DNA of 64,000 bases from Anastrepha obliqua (GCF_027943255.1 NC_072897.1:56010406-56074405); one strand, 5' to 3'; positions 10,529 through 22,451 are shown, numbered from the stretch's first letter. Notes: generated by a model from the letters alone, not told the origin. Numbers and translations are program-made.

Positions 10529-10769
10529 TCTCCCCCCTTTAGATTAGAATTCTCCTGAATTCTTTTATTTAGATTTGATTTAGTATATTTTATTTTTGTT
10601 CTCCAAATGACCATTATTAATATTACTGTTAAAATTAGAAAGAAGTTACACCCGTATATGATTTTGTTATGAATTTTCAACTCAGATATATTTTTGAAAT
10701 TTATTTTATTCTCTTCATCTATTTGTTCGAATGTAAGTTTTTCTGTAAAATTCTTTATATTGTCATATT
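10402..10769 (-). pseudogene. env: Errantivirus env copy B, transmembrane and tail part
   Basis: The open stretch 10402-10680 encodes a hydrophobic segment (FFLILTVILIMVIW) and a basic cytoplasmic tail (RTKIKYTKSNLNKR). The polypurine tract is translated as LKGGE, and env ends inside the LTR. The rest of the gene lies beyond the RTE insertion at 18442-19593. Confidence 0.82.
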
Positions 10770-10788
10770 CTTCTTCTTCTTCTTAGCC

Positions 10789-12723
10789 TCACAGTCCGTG
10801 GTGGACCATAGCTTCATCAACAATTTTTCTCCACTTTATTCTATCCATGGCTACATCTCTCCAGTTGTGTACGTTCATTTGCTTAAGATCTGATTCGACG
10901 TCATCTAACCATCGCTTTCGTGCGCGTCCTCTTTTTCTTCCTCCAATTGGTGTTAAAATAAAAGCTTTCCTAGCATTTCGCTCTTTCGGCATGCGCAGTA
11001 CGTGCCCAATCCATCTAATTCGTTGGGCTTTGATAAAACGTATTATATTTTGTCCTTGAACGATTTCTTCGATTTCATTATTGTAGCGAATGCGGTAGCT
11101 GCCATCTATTGTTGCAACCGGACCATATATTTTCCTTATGATACGTCTTTCGAAGCACATCAGCTGATGAATGTCATTTGTTTTCAGCGTCCATATTTCT
11201 GCACCATATGTAAGGACGGGTCGTATCAGTACTTTGTACATTCTTATTTTCTGTGCTCTGGACAAATCTTTTGATTTAAATAGTTTTATGTTAACGTAGT
11301 AGGCGTTATTTTCAGCTTGGATTCTGTCGTTAATAGCTATCGCCGAATCTTTATCTGCTGATAGCTTAAAACCCAAGTATTTAAATTCAGTGATATTTTC
11401 GAAAGCAAAGTTGTTAATACTTAGGTCATCGCGTGTCGTGTTGTTGACTGACCGAATCATGTATTTGGTTTTCTCGGTATTTACGTGTAGTCCCAGAGCT
11501 TTTGCATCTTTATCAATACATTTAAAGACGCGTATAAGAGTGTTTCTATCTTTAGCCATAATAAGAATATCATCTGCGTAGGCACATATCTGAAAATCAT
11601 TATTAAATAATGTTCCATTCGTGTTTATTTCTTTAACAGTCGTGTGTAGCATTAAATTGAATACTAAACATGACAATGCGTCTCCTTGTTTTACTCCGGA
11701 TATGATTTCGAATGGGTCTGACAGGCTTCCTTGCACCAGTACTTTACTTGTTGTGTTCGACAATGTACAGAGAATCAAATTAATTAACTTCAGAGGTATT
11801 CCAATTTTCTGAAAGCAGTATTTTATCCGTTTTCTATTTATACTGTCAAATGCCTGTTTGAAGTCAACAAAGAGGCAAAATATATCAATTTTATATTCGT
11901 AAAACTTTTCGAATATCTGGTGGACAGTAAAACCTTGATCAATCGTTGAGCGGTTGTTTCTAAAACCACATTGGTAATCGTCTAGGATGTTCTCAGCATA
12001 AATATTCAGCCTTTCAAATAGAATGTTTGTAAATACTTTATAACCTGTATTAAGTAAAGATATGCCTCTGTAATTTTGGCATTCAGTTTTATGTCCTTTT
12101 TTGTGTATAGGTACTATTATGCTTGACGCCCATCCAGTGGGTATTTCATTTGAATGCCATATTTGGCTTACTAAGGTAAATATTTGTTTATGTAGTTCAT
12201 GTCCGCCATATTTCAGAAGTTCTGCGGGTATTCCATCTTCACCACAGCTTTTATGGTTTTTAAGTTTTCTTATAGCCAATAGTACTTCGTCAAAGCTAGG
12301 TTCTTCAACATAGATTTCGGCCGTATGTACTACTTGTTCCTCCTTACTTGTATTACCGTAGTTTTCTTTGTTAAGTAGTTCGTTGAAATATTCTTTCCAT
12401 CTATCTATTACTTGTTGTTTTTCGCTGATTATGGAACCATCTTTTGCTTTGCATATATTTGTTCGAGGTTGAAATGTTTTAGTCTGTTTTTTGATGTTCT
12501 GATACATAGCTCTGACATTTTTGTTTCTAAAATCGCTTTCAATTTGTTCAATTTGCCGCTTCATGTAGGTTTTTTTCTTTTTTCGCATTATTTTCTTAGC
12601 TTCTTTTCTTTTGTTTACATAATATAATCTATTTGTACGTGTGTTTCTTTCCATATATTTTATTCTAGCTTCCTTTTTCGCATAATTAGCTGCTCTGCAT
12701 TCCTCATCATACCATTCGTTCAT
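10789..12723 (-). CDS. RTE reverse transcriptase part, uninterrupted 644 codons
   Basis: C-terminal two-thirds of the RTE polyprotein. RT motifs in order: KSCGEDGIPAELLKYGG, NYRGISLLNTGYKV, GFRNNRSTIDQ, LFVDFKQAFDSINR (catalytic Asp), GVKQGDALSCLVFNLML, ICAYADDILIMA (catalytic Asp pair), KYLGFKLS, then the RTE-typical tail RIRWIGHVLRM and GRKRGRARKRWLDDV. No stop is present. The ATG at 12723 is only the first internal Met: the true frame continued into the endonuclease across the transposon insertion at 12750. RTE elements have no RNase H, consistent with this sequence. Confidence 0.9.
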   Translation of the reverse strand: MNEWYDEECRAANYAKKEARIKYMERNTRTNRLYYVNKRKEAKKIMRKKKKTYMKRQIEQIESDFRNKNVRAMYQNIKKQTKTFQPRTNICKAKDGSIISEKQQVIDRWKEYFNELLNKENYGNTSKEEQVVHTAEIYVEEPSFDEVLLAIRKLKNHKSCGEDGIPAELLKYGGHELHKQIFTLVSQIWHSNEIPTGWASSIIVPIHKKGHKTECQNYRGISLLNTGYKVFTNILFERLNIYAENILDDYQCGFRNNRSTIDQGFTVHQIFEKFYEYKIDIFCLFVDFKQAFDSINRKRIKYCFQKIGIPLKLINLILCTLSNTTSKVLVQGSLSDPFEIISGVKQGDALSCLVFNLMLHTTVKEINTNGTLFNNDFQICAYADDILIMAKDRNTLIRVFKCIDKDAKALGLHVNTEKTKYMIRSVNNTTRDDLSINNFAFENITEFKYLGFKLSADKDSAIAINDRIQAENNAYYVNIKLFKSKDLSRAQKIRMYKVLIRPVLTYGAEIWTLKTNDIHQLMCFERRIIRKIYGPVATIDGSYRIRYNNEIEEIVQGQNIIRFIKAQRIRWIGHVLRMPKERNARKAFILTPIGGRKRGRARKRWLDDVESDLKQMNVHNWRDVAMDRIKWRKIVDEAMVHHGL

Positions 12724-12750
12724 TACTGATCTCTTCTCTCCAATAGTATT

Positions 12751-14873
12751 CAGAGAACGTTAAATATAGAGAATTCTCACGAGCTACGAATAGTGTGAAT
12801 TGTCAAAAATGAAGTGAAACCGCGAACACTATTTCACCTCGCTCAACTCGAAGGTGGGGAAGTTCTTAACAGACCTGATTACAGTGAATTATGTACAAGT
12901 ACATTGGCTCTGCTCAGTTTTTGGTTTCTGTATGAAATCAAATTGACAAATGCCGACGGCATTTTGCAAGGCATTTGCTTGTGCATTTTTATGTTCCCTT
13001 GATAAACGAAAATTTATTCAATTTATATTTTCAAACAAATACAACCAAATAAAGATTTAAAATCAAAGTAACTTTAATGCACACATTTTGTTGTGTGCGT
13101 TTTAGTAAATTTGATGAAAATTTTTACTAATTTTTCGAGTCGAAATTAATTTTAGACAAAAATTCAAAGAGCATATTGGTATATTGATGAATATATGTAT
13201 ATGTATATCAATATATGTATATATACATATATTTTGTTAGTTATATTTGTGCAAAAGTTTAATTGCATCTTCAATTCTTATAGTGTTAGAAATGTATGTA
13301 TGTGCACACGCACTGCAGCAACAATGACCTACCTCACGACGCATTGCCTTATCATATTTATGTGCATTTGAATATGCATTTTTTGGTCCTGTGCCAAACG
13401 AAAGTTTTTTAAATTTACCTATGTATATTACAGGGAATAAATCATATATGTATGCATTTTATAGATAGTACCAAACTTTGAAATTTAAAATAAATAAAAT
13501 AAAACTTCAAAGAAACGTATTTGCATACATATATGGGACAACTAAGTTCTATTGCATCTTTAATAAATATAGTGTTGCACGCATATGTACATATGCACTG
13601 AAGCAACATGACCTACCTCACGAGCATCGCCTTATCATATTTCATGCAATAATTAGGGTGTAAATATTCGAATGATCGAATTTCTGCAAATGCTAAAACA
13701 ACTTCTTCTGCATATGCATCGACGTATGTGCATGTGCGTATATGCACTTGATGCCCTAACTATATCTGTCTATGTACGTTCAATTGATCAAATCAATAAA
13801 TTCTGTATACAAAACGCTTCATTACCAGGCACACAGGAAGATGGCATATGCAAATATAAATATGTGAATTGAATTCAAGCAAAACAATGCTTATTAATAT
13901 ACACATATGCATGTACATACAACCGCACACACAGGGCACTCGCTTTATTGCTCAAAATGCGTATGTCGTTCAAAGCTAAAATTCTATGCCTAGCGACTAC
14001 AAGAACAAAATGCAGTCCTAGACGCAGGCGTAGCGGCCATCATTCTAGTTGCCATAGCGCTGAACAGTCGCGGCGGCGCCGAACAGTTTCAACTATTGTA
14101 CTGTGCAACAAAAACTCATCATCAAAAAATTCATTGATAAATTCGAGCTCATAGTTCTAAGAGCAAGAACTTTCATTCATAAAACGAGCCGCCCATATGC
14201 CAATTTTCTCGACAATTCGAAAATAGTCAATATTGGAATATTTCGCGTAGAATTATTTGCCAATATTTGATAAATCTTGAATTTTTGTCAAGTCGAGTGC
14301 CCGCGGCTTCGTACATATGTATGCATCAATATATGTATGTAAATATGTGTATATGTACAATGCTGTGCCAATGAATGTGCGCTGCGCCTTTGAATGCGCG
14401 CTGGATTTCTTCAGAAGTTTTACCGTTTTATCTTGAGCTGTGGCTGGTGAGCATACATACACACAGCATATACATATGCGCAAATGTATATAAATTCACA
14501 AATTTACATTTGCATATGCCATCTTCCTGTGCGCCTGGTAATGAGGCGTTTTCTATAGAGGATTTTGATTCAGTTGAAGGGATTCAACAAAGTTTTACAG
14601 ACACCAGACAGACAGACATAACATATGTATATAATTTTGGATGATTTGGAGAAATTCAAATATATAGGTCATATTAAAAAGCTACCTAACATTCTTTGCT
14701 TCTAATCACCAACAAATTCTATCGACTGCTGCTAAATTTACATAATTCAGCCCCTCACTGTTAATTTTTGTTGAAAAATGTGTCAGTGGTGAAATTGTCT
14801 TCGCGAGACGAGTACCCCTCGAAAATGAACACTTTCCAGTCATTAAGACTTCTCTATACATTAACGTTCTCTG
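12751..14873. mobile_element. CAGAGAA-ended non-autonomous DNA transposon, copy 1
   Basis: Inverted ends CAGAGAACGTTAA...TATAGAGAA, flanked by the 7-bp duplication TAGTATT (12744-12750, 14874-14880). The 2.1-kb interior is AT-rich, with microsatellites and no transposase. It splits the RTE polyprotein between endonuclease and RT. Ends resemble hobo-type hAT termini, but a 7-bp duplication is unusual for hAT; P-related Hoppel/1360-type elements are an alternative. Close relative of 16070-18332. Confidence 0.82.
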
Positions 14874-14880
14874 TAGTATT

Positions 14881-15930
14881 CTTTGCGGATTTTATGATTG
14901 TAGGTTTCAGTTTATTCCATTGATCTTCAATATCTAATTCAGTTGAGTCATTATTTGTGCTATTTTCATTAAATAAAATGTTTTCAATCGCATATTTGTA
15001 CTTTGCTTTCATATCTTCATTACTTATAAGTTCATCTGTATTCCACTTTAATTTTTTATAGCCTTTGTTGTCATTTACTATTGAAATTCGTTGTCGTAAC
15101 TTAGCTACCACGAGATAGTGATCTGTGTCGCAGCAAGCGCCTCTATATGATCTCACATCTATGACTGATGTAGCATGTCTTTTGTCAGCAAGTATATGAT
15201 CGATCTGATTAGCCATATTGCGGCCCGGCATTTTCCAAGTTTGAAGATGAATTCGTTTGTGCTTGAAGGCTGTACTACTGACAACTAACCCGTGGGCACT
15301 CGCAAAGCTACACATTCGCATACCATTGTCATTTGTGTGGTTGTGTATAGAGAATTTTCCCGCAACTTTATCGATGATGCCTTCTTCCTTTCCTACTTTT
15401 GCATTATAATCGCCTACAATCAATAAAATGTCGTGTTTGGAAATATTGTTAGTTACGTCACTAAGGTCGTCATAGAATTTATCTTTTATAGCATCAGTGC
15501 TATCGTTTGTAGGTGCATATATACTTATAATAGTTAATATATATTTTGAAATTTACCTTGCAGTCTTAAATAACATATACGATCGTTCACGGGAGAAAAA
15601 TTCAATATGCTTTTTCTGGTTTTACTGTCTACATAGAATTCTGTTCCGCGTAAGCCTTGAGTTTCAGAACCACTAAAAAAAATCGAGTAAGCTTTCTTTC
15701 TCACTTCACCATCACCTTTCCACCTTATTTCTTGTAGTGCACAAATATTTGTCCGATATTTCATTAGTTCGTCTGCAATTTCCGCCATTTTTCCAGGTTG
15801 TAGCATAGTCAATACATTCCATGTTCCAAGTGTCAGATCATAGTCCTTTAAACGTTGCAGGGGTCGGTATTGATGTCCATTTCTTATCCGAGGCTGTTGT
15901 TGATGTGTCGAGACAAGTTTCTTTTTATAC
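14881..15930 (-). pseudogene. RTE endonuclease (AP-like), frameshifted
   Basis: Start region LGTWNVLTM, then ALQEIRW (catalytic Glu) and, after a frameshift near 15540, SIYAPTND, LIVGDYNAKVG, GLVVSSTAF, NQIDHIL and CDTDHYLVV (final catalytic Asp-His). This apurinic-type nuclease would nick the target for target-primed reverse transcription. Apart from the frameshift the domain is well kept. It ends at the transposon insertion at 14874. Confidence 0.85.
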
Positions 15931-16069
15931 TGCCATTAAGTTGTCAGCCTAAAGGCCAGTCCCCTTTCGGGGGTGCTCACCTTACGTCTTCCGTTCCTAG
16001 AGCATCCACCAAGGTTTGTTCTTTCTTGTAAAAAGATAGCTACTTGATCTCTGCACTAGGTTAACAGTG
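15931..16069 (-). other. RTE 5' untranslated region, inner part
   Basis: Lies between endonuclease start and insert 2. Contains GCCAGTCCCCTTTCGGGGG (a hairpin) and no coding potential; the outermost 5' part is 18340-18441. Confidence 0.6.
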
Positions 16070-18332
16070 CAGAGAACGTTAAATATAGAGAATTCTCACG
16101 AGCTACGAATAGTGTGAATTGTCAAAAATGAAGTGAAACCGCGAACACTATTTCACCTCGCTTAACTCGACAGCGGGGAAGTTCTTAACAGGGCTGATTA
16201 CAGTGAATTATGTACAAGTACATTGGCTCTGCTCAGTTTTTGGTTTCTGTATGAAATCAAATTGACGAATGCCGACGGCATTTTGCAAGGCATTTGCTTG
16301 TGCATTTTTATGTTCCCTTGATAAACGAAAATTTATTCAATTTGTATTTTCAAACAAAGGTGATGAAGGAAGAAAAATGATTGAAATTATTATATGCGCC
16401 AACATTTCAAATCAAAGTAACTTTATATTTTGATTTAATTTACCTCTCACATTTTGGTATGTGCGTTTTAGTAAATTTAAAACTAAACAAATTTGATGAA
16501 AACTTTTACTAATCGAAATTAATTCATAGCATACAAGTGTTTTGGTATATCGACATATGTACATATTTACATTTGAATATGCATTTTTTGTTCCTTTGGC
16601 AAACCAAATCTTTTTCAATTTACATTTTATTACAGGGAATAATAATATACATACATTTGTATGTATGCATTTTCTAGATAGTATAAAACTTTAAAATAAA
16701 TAAAGGACAACTAAATTCAATTGCATCTTTATTAAATATATATATGTTGCACGCATATGTGTGCACTGAAGCAACATGACCTACCTCACGAGCATCGCCT
16801 TATATTTCATGTAAATAACCTAATGATCAAATTCCTGCCTCACAAAAGCTAAAACAAATTTCTTTTGAATACTCATGTACATATTTGTATGTGCGTATGT
16901 ACACTTGGTGCCCATATTCCCTTCAAACAAATCAAAAAATTCTGTATACAAAACGCTTCATTACCAGGCACACAGAAAGATGGCATATGCAAATATAAAT
17001 ATTGAATTCAAGCAAAACAATGCTTATTAATATACACATATGCATGTACATACAAGCGCACACACAGGGCACTCCCTTTATTCCTCAAAATGCGTATGTC
17101 GTTCAAAGCTAAAATTCTATGCCTAGCGACTACAAGAACAAAATGCAGTCATAGACGCAGGCGTAGCGGCCATCATTCTAATTGCCATAGCGCTGAACAG
17201 TCGCGGCGGCGACGAACAGTTTCAACTATTGTAGTGTGCAACAAAAACTCATCATCAAAAAATTCATTGATAAATTCGAGCTCATAGTTCTAAGAGCAAG
17301 AATTTTCATTCATAAAACGAGCCGCCCATATGCCAATTTTCTCGACAATTCGAAAATAGTCAATATTGGAATATTTCGCGTAGAATTATTTGCCAATATT
17401 TGATAAATCTTCAATTTTTGTCAAGTCGAGTGCCCGCGGCATCGTACATATGTATGCAAAAATATATGTATGTAAATATGTCTTTCTAAATGCTCGACAG
17501 CCGCAGCTGCTGTGCGTCAAGTGCGCGCATGAGCATACAGTAAGTTGCAGAAGAAAACAAGTAGCTTAAAAAAAAGGTCTGATTCGGACATTTTAATACT
17601 AAGATAAAATTTGGAAACAATTATTTTATGTTAACTGATAGTAGGCAAATAGTTAATTAGTAGATTACTTTACGTATGTAGTTTTTCAATTGATAAAAAG
17701 TGCACAAAACATATGCATATATCTGCAGCTAGAAACTTACTCTGAAATCAGAGCATTTGAAGATGCCTGTAACATTTCAAGCTTACTGTACATACAATGC
17801 TGTGCCAATGAATGTGCGCTGCGCCATGAATGCGCGCTGGATTTCTTGCGAAGTTTTACCGTTTTATCTTGAGCTGTGGCTGGTGAGCACACATACACAC
17901 AGCATATACATATGCGCAAATGTATATAAATTCACAAATGTATATAAATTCACAAATTTACATTTGCATATGCCATCTTCCTGTGCGCCTGGTAATGAAG
18001 AGTTTGCTATAGAGGATTTTGATTCAGTTGGAAGGGATTCAACAAAGTTTTACAGACACCAGACAGACAGACATAACATATGTATATAATTTTGGATGAT
18101 TTGGAGAAATTCAAATATATATGTAGGTCATATTAAAAAGCTACCTAACATTCTTTGCTTCTAATCACCAAGAAATTCTTATCGACTGCTGCTAAATTTA
18201 CATAATTCAGCCCCTTCCTGTTAATTTTTGTTGAAAAATGTGTCAGTGGTGAATTGTCTTCGCGAGACGAGTACCCCTCGAAAATGAACACTTTCCAGTC
18301 ATTAAGACTTCTCTATTCATTAACGTTCTCTG
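16070..18332. mobile_element. CAGAGAA-ended non-autonomous DNA transposon, copy 2
   Basis: Same ends as copy 1; duplication AACAGTG (16063-16069, 18333-18339), again exactly 7 bp. 2263 bp, non-coding, same internal order as copy 1 with small indels and a 20-bp local duplication near 17930. Inserted in the RTE 5' UTR. Confidence 0.82.
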
Positions 18333-18441
18333 AACAGTGTCACCACGTGAAGGCGATGTAAGGGGATTGGAAAAAAGAGGTGAAAGGCTTCATTTCTTTC
18401 GATCTGCCATCTCGTTGCACATTCTTTCCCTTTGAGACACC

Positions 18442-19593
18442 ATTGTCATATTGCAATCTCATAATATTTCCTTCGAATCTTTCAATCCAATTAGAGTAAT
18501 AATAATCATTAATTTATATTGAACAATTGTTAAATTGGATTGCGTAATTTCCGTTTAAAACAGTGTCATTCATGTTACATGTGTTGTTTACAAATAAATT
18601 GAATGCATTTTCAACTAGGACTGTGCAGTGTTATAATTTCTAACTTGATACTAATTTACAATTTTTCATTATTATACAATGAGGGCTGCGTTTTATTTGT
18701 CTGAAATTTTTATTTTCTTCAAATTTCATAATTTTATCTTTATAAGTAAAAACTTTCTCTATTTCTGCTTCTATTTCTTTTTGATACTTATTTGGTAGTG
18801 GTACAATTTTTCTTATTTTTATTTGTATGAATGATTTTGGAATCTTAATGCTTAGTATTAAATAGGTATTATTAAAAGTTCCTATTCCTAGCTGTAAACA
18901 TTTTAATTTATTGAAATCAATGTTATAATTAGTAATTTCCTGATTTGTTAGAATATTTGGGTGAACTAGACTATATTTGGCAACGACTACATTGTCTTGG
19001 ATTTGTTCTATTTCACTTTTTATTAACTGAATTTTTGTCATCTGTTGTAAGTACATATGTTGTTGATATTCTTCGTCTTTGAATTTATTTATACTATTAA
19101 GTCCTTTTTCAATTTCCTTCCTATCATCTTGTACAATATTTCTTATTTGTTTCATTGCCAAATTAAAATGTTCATTTATGTGTATTTGTTGATTCAACAT
19201 TTCATCCGTCTGTGTTAAATGTTTTCGAATTGTATGTCTGTCCTCATCGTCCATTGTGCCAAATGTCCATTTTGCTACAGTACCTATTGCGTTTACAAGT
19301 CCTCTCTTATGTCTTTTTTCTATTGGCATTAATGTCATTAACTTATTTCTCGCTTCTAATAATTCTGTTTGTAATACATTTTTGTTAATTGTCTTTACTT
19401 GTATAATATTTTCTGTCATTTCGTTACTAATATCTTCTATTTGTTTAACATCAATTATATGGAGTACTATATCACTGTCCTTAACTATGTCCTGGTCTCT
19501 TATTTGTATGTCAACAAATCCTGTTTGGTCCGTTAGTTCCGTTAAAATTATCGTGGTGTCACTATGTCCTATCCATGTCAGTACTAATATCAT
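18442..19593 (-). pseudogene. env: Errantivirus env copy B, ectodomain
   Basis: Likely start ATG at 19593 giving a short hydrophobic signal peptide (MILVLTWIGHS); open to 18640. Contains furin-type RHKR, the fusion-peptide-like GLVNAIGTVAKW and long amphipathic helices. An in-frame TAG at 18640 and two TAAs downstream separate it from the transmembrane part at 10402-10769. These stops are identical to those in copy A. Membrane fusion protein of the insect errantivirus type, non-functional here. Confidence 0.85.
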
Positions 19594-20265
19594 AGTTAGT
19601 ATCTGCAAATTTGAATGGTCTTTTAATGTTGTTAGGATGAATGTTTTCTAATTTTTCCTTCCTATACTTTGGTTGTTCTTTGTGCCTAACCGCTTTATAG
19701 TTCTTTATGAATCCTTCTGTTCTTTCTTCTTTATAGTCTTCCCTGGTTTTATTTAGATTGCTTATAATTTTATGCTTCTTTGCTTCTAAATTGCTTTTTA
19801 TTATTTCCGGATCTATTTTATTGTTATGTACTGCGTTTGGTGTACATTTTATTGTTGAATGGAATCTATCATTGTAATTTCGTATGGCTTTCTGTATAAA
19901 GTGTTTAATTGATAAACCTTTTTCTAATTTATATAAAATTCTAAACTTTTCCGCGATAGTGTTGTGAAACCTTTCAATATCGGCATTGCCAGTATGGCTA
20001 TTAGGTTTTGTTAAATGAAGCTCTACGTTTTCAGTATCCAAAAATTCTCTTATTCTCGCGCCTTAAATTCGTTATCTGCAATTATTTTCCTTGGTTTCCC
20101 TAATTTAGCAAAATGTTCTTCTAACTGTTCAACAATGGTAATATGATTTCTAACATTCAAATAGTACGCTGCTCCGAACTTTGAGAATTTATCTATAACT
20201 GTTAAAAAATGGTTTCCCTTAATGAAATACGTATCTATGTGTATAATTTCATTTTTCTTTACTGG
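19562..20265 (-). pseudogene. pol: Errantivirus integrase copy B, catalytic and C-terminal part
   Basis: Open from 20041 to 19562: SHTGNADIERFHNTIAEKFR contains the catalytic Glu, followed by the integrase core end (HSTIKCTPNAVHNN) and a basic C-terminal tail. The upstream part (20042-20265) has a stop near 20063 and reaches the LOA insertion. Overlaps the start of env by about 30 bp, as expected for pol/env. Confidence 0.82.
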
Positions 20266-20326
20266 GACGGACGCAGATTCTGAACTGGGGGAGCAGTCGT
20301 AAAGGTAAGTAACACTTTTAAACAGT

Positions 20327-21541
20327 TTGTTAAAAGTATTACAAATTAACCTTCGTCATTCCAAACTAGCCACAGACAACCTACGAGTCACCCTCCGGGA
20401 GGAGGACATCGATGTCTGCCTGATACAGGAGCCTTGGATCTGGCAGCAAAAAATCATGGGACTGAGGGACAGATCCTATGACCTTTTCTATGTCCATACT
20501 GATGGTAAGCCTAGGGCCTGTATCCTAGTAAGGAACACAATTAATGCCTTTTTGCTATCTAATTTCAGTTCACCGGATGTGACTGCGGTCAGGGTGGAAC
20601 CATCCAGTGGCAGTTGCTTCTGGTTGGTATCTGCCTACATGGCCCACGACAGATCGGCGCCTCCTGAGGAGTTGCAGCATCTAGTGGATACTCTCCAGCC
20701 CAAGAAAGAGAACATCCTGATCGGATGCGATGCGAATGCCAGACACACCATTTGGGGCAGCAGCGAGATCAATGAACGGGGTGAGTCTCTGTTTGATTTT
20801 ATACTAAGCCGTAATTTACTTATCTGGAACAAGGGCAACTCCCCAACTCTTGTCTTCCCGGCATCGGGAACATCAAATGGTTGGGAGGAAGTTCTTGATA
20901 TCTCTCTTTCTACAAACTCATCTTCTGTTAGGGTTGAAAATTGGACGGTCTCCCAGAGGAACTCGTTTTCGGACCACAAGATGATCCTCTACGAAATCGA
21001 TTTCATTCGGGAGACCTTGCTACCCCGCAGGAACCCTAAACGAACAGACTGGTCTCTTTTCCACAGGGTTTTCTGCAAGAAGCTGAATAGGAGTAAGTTC
21101 GTAACTACCACTAAGGAACAACTGGACACGCAAGTTAGACACTTAGAAGGGTCCTATCAGACTGCCTTCAAAGTGGCCTGCCCAGTATCCTTTAGCAAGA
21201 AAGACTTTCCTCCCTGGTGGAGCAAGACGCTGACCGACTTGAAAGAGAAGGTTAGGAGAGTCTTCAACAAATGTTACCAAACAAGGAACTTTCAAGATTA
21301 CCGGGAAATTTTGAAAGTCTATAAGAAAGCCATTAGAGATGCGAAGCGCAACTCTTGGAAAGAGTACTGCGAATCCATCGAATCCGTAAAAGACTCGGCC
21401 AGACTCAGCAGGATCCTATCCAAGGACCACTCCTGTAAAACTCTTGTCAAAAGAGAGAACGGGGAGTGGGCTGAATCTGCAGGCGAATCCTTAAAAATCC
21501 TTATTGATGCCCGACCTCTCCATCCGCAAACTGTGCTTTGA
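20327..21541 (+). CDS. LOA endonuclease domain, open frame
   Basis: About 400 codons uninterrupted. Endonuclease motifs: LQINLRHSKLATDNL, CLIQEPWIW (catalytic Glu), WLVSAYMAHD, LIGCDANARHTIWGS, LLIWNKGN, EVLDISLS and SFSDHKMILYEI (Asp-His pair). The linker before RT follows (KKAIRDAKRNSWKEYC, EWAESAGESLKIL). The last dozen codons lie past the deletion junction in a foreign frame. No ATG at its start, as the natural start is lost or relied on re-initiation. Clade (LOA/Bilbo/Lian group) is inferred from motif style and the linked RNase H. Confidence 0.82.
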   Translation: MLKVLQINLRHSKLATDNLRVTLREEDIDVCLIQEPWIWQQKIMGLRDRSYDLFYVHTDGKPRACILVRNTINAFLLSNFSSPDVTAVRVEPSSGSCFWLVSAYMAHDRSAPPEELQHLVDTLQPKKENILIGCDANARHTIWGSSEINERGESLFDFILSRNLLIWNKGNSPTLVFPASGTSNGWEEVLDISLSTNSSSVRVENWTVSQRNSFSDHKMILYEIDFIRETLLPRRNPKRTDWSLFHRVFCKKLNRSKFVTTTKEQLDTQVRHLEGSYQTAFKVACPVSFSKKDFPPWWSKTLTDLKEKVRRVFNKCYQTRNFQDYREILKVYKKAIRDAKRNSWKEYCESIESVKDSARLSRILSKDHSCKTLVKRENGEWAESAGESLKILIDARPLHPQTVL

Positions 21542-22451
21542 GGGTTGTTCTAGGGCTATCTTTCCGAGCAGGCAAGATTGGAAAGAGGGGAGAGTTGTTG
21601 CGGATATAGATGCCTCTGTTTTCACTGACGGATCCAAAATGGAGTCTGGAGTGGGAGCGGGGGTCTACTCCAAATCAGCAAACATCTCGGGCTCCTATAA
21701 ACTGCCGGAGACAAGCAGCGTCTTTCAAGCAGAGGTCTTCGCGGTCCTGCAGGCATGCAAAATGCTTCGGGATCGCTGTTGGGAGGGAGACATAAATATT
21801 TTTTCCGATAGCCAAGCTGCAATCAAGGCACTGTCGTCGCCGTATTGCAGCTCTCTTCTCGTGAACTCCTGTAAGGAGGAACTCAAACGCCTCGAACGTG
21901 CAGGAAACATCTCCCTCATCTGGGTTCCTGGGCACAGGAATATAGAGGGAAATGAAATTGCCGATGAGCTTGCCAGGAAGGGGGCGGCAGAACCGAGTCC
22001 AGCTCCCCTTTTCTCAGACATCGGTATCCCCTTGGCCGTGGTTAAAGAGAAACTACACAACTTCTTTCTAAGAAAAGCGCAAGACAGATGGAGGTCTGTC
22101 TCATCGTGTGCCATTTCAAAAGCACTATGGCCTCAATACGACATAAACAGAACGCTTAAGGTGATGGGAACCCCCCGCCATTCAAATTCCAAACTCATTG
22201 CGGTGATCACTGGCCACTGGGTGATCGGCACTCATGCGGAGAAGCTTGGAATTCCGTACAACCCCCATTGCAGAAGCTGTGGGGATCCTACAGAGAAAGA
22301 GACTGTGGAACACTTTCTCTGCAGATGTCCGGCTTTGGCGGCTAGGTGCTTGAGATTCCTTAGCGTTCCCTTTGGGGATGACCTGACGAAATTCTCCAGC
22401 CTAGATCCCTTTTCTCTCCTCCGCTACATCAACAGAACTGGATGGCTGTAG
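21504..22451 (+). CDS. LOA RNase H and C-terminal zinc-knuckle region, open frame
   Basis: 315 codons with RNase H motifs VFTDGSKMESGVGAGVY (first Asp), SSVFQAEVFAVLQA (Glu), INIFSDSQAAIKAL (Asp) and WVPGHRNIEGNEIADELA (His, Asp), then a C-terminal CCHC-like segment CRSCGD...ETVEHFLCRCPAL. Overlaps the endonuclease frame by 38 bp in another frame at the deletion junction. The complete domain with no stop suggests the deletion, or the copying of a deleted master, is not old. Confidence 0.85.
   Translation: MMPDLSIRKLCFEGCSRAIFPSRQDWKEGRVVADIDASVFTDGSKMESGVGAGVYSKSANISGSYKLPETSSVFQAEVFAVLQACKMLRDRCWEGDINIFSDSQAAIKALSSPYCSSLLVNSCKEELKRLERAGNISLIWVPGHRNIEGNEIADELARKGAAEPSPAPLFSDIGIPLAVVKEKLHNFFLRKAQDRWRSVSSCAISKALWPQYDINRTLKVMGTPRHSNSKLIAVITGHWVIGTHAEKLGIPYNPHCRSCGDPTEKETVEHFLCRCPALAARCLRFLSVPFGDDLTKFSSLDPFSLLRYINRTGWL

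Larger units (their letters stand above)
10770..18441 (-). mobile_element. RTE-clade retroposon, full length, interrupted twice
   Basis: Flanked by the 11-bp duplication ATTGTCATATT (10759-10769, 18442-18452), with a 3' (AAG)n tail on the minus strand at 10770-10782. Subtracting the two inserts leaves about 3.27 kb, the normal size of an RTE. It has one endonuclease-RT polyprotein, with the RT part still open and the endonuclease frameshifted. Confidence 0.88.

Noticed and set aside
10847..12627. Plus-strand open frames opposite the RTE RT
   Set aside because: Shadows of the minus-strand RT frame; no motif content.
13948..17287. Short conserved Arg/Ser-rich ORFs (13948-14154, 17090-17287)
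   Set aside because: They recur only because the transposon interior recurs, and in the third copy (480-700) the frame is broken; no conservation beyond DNA identity.
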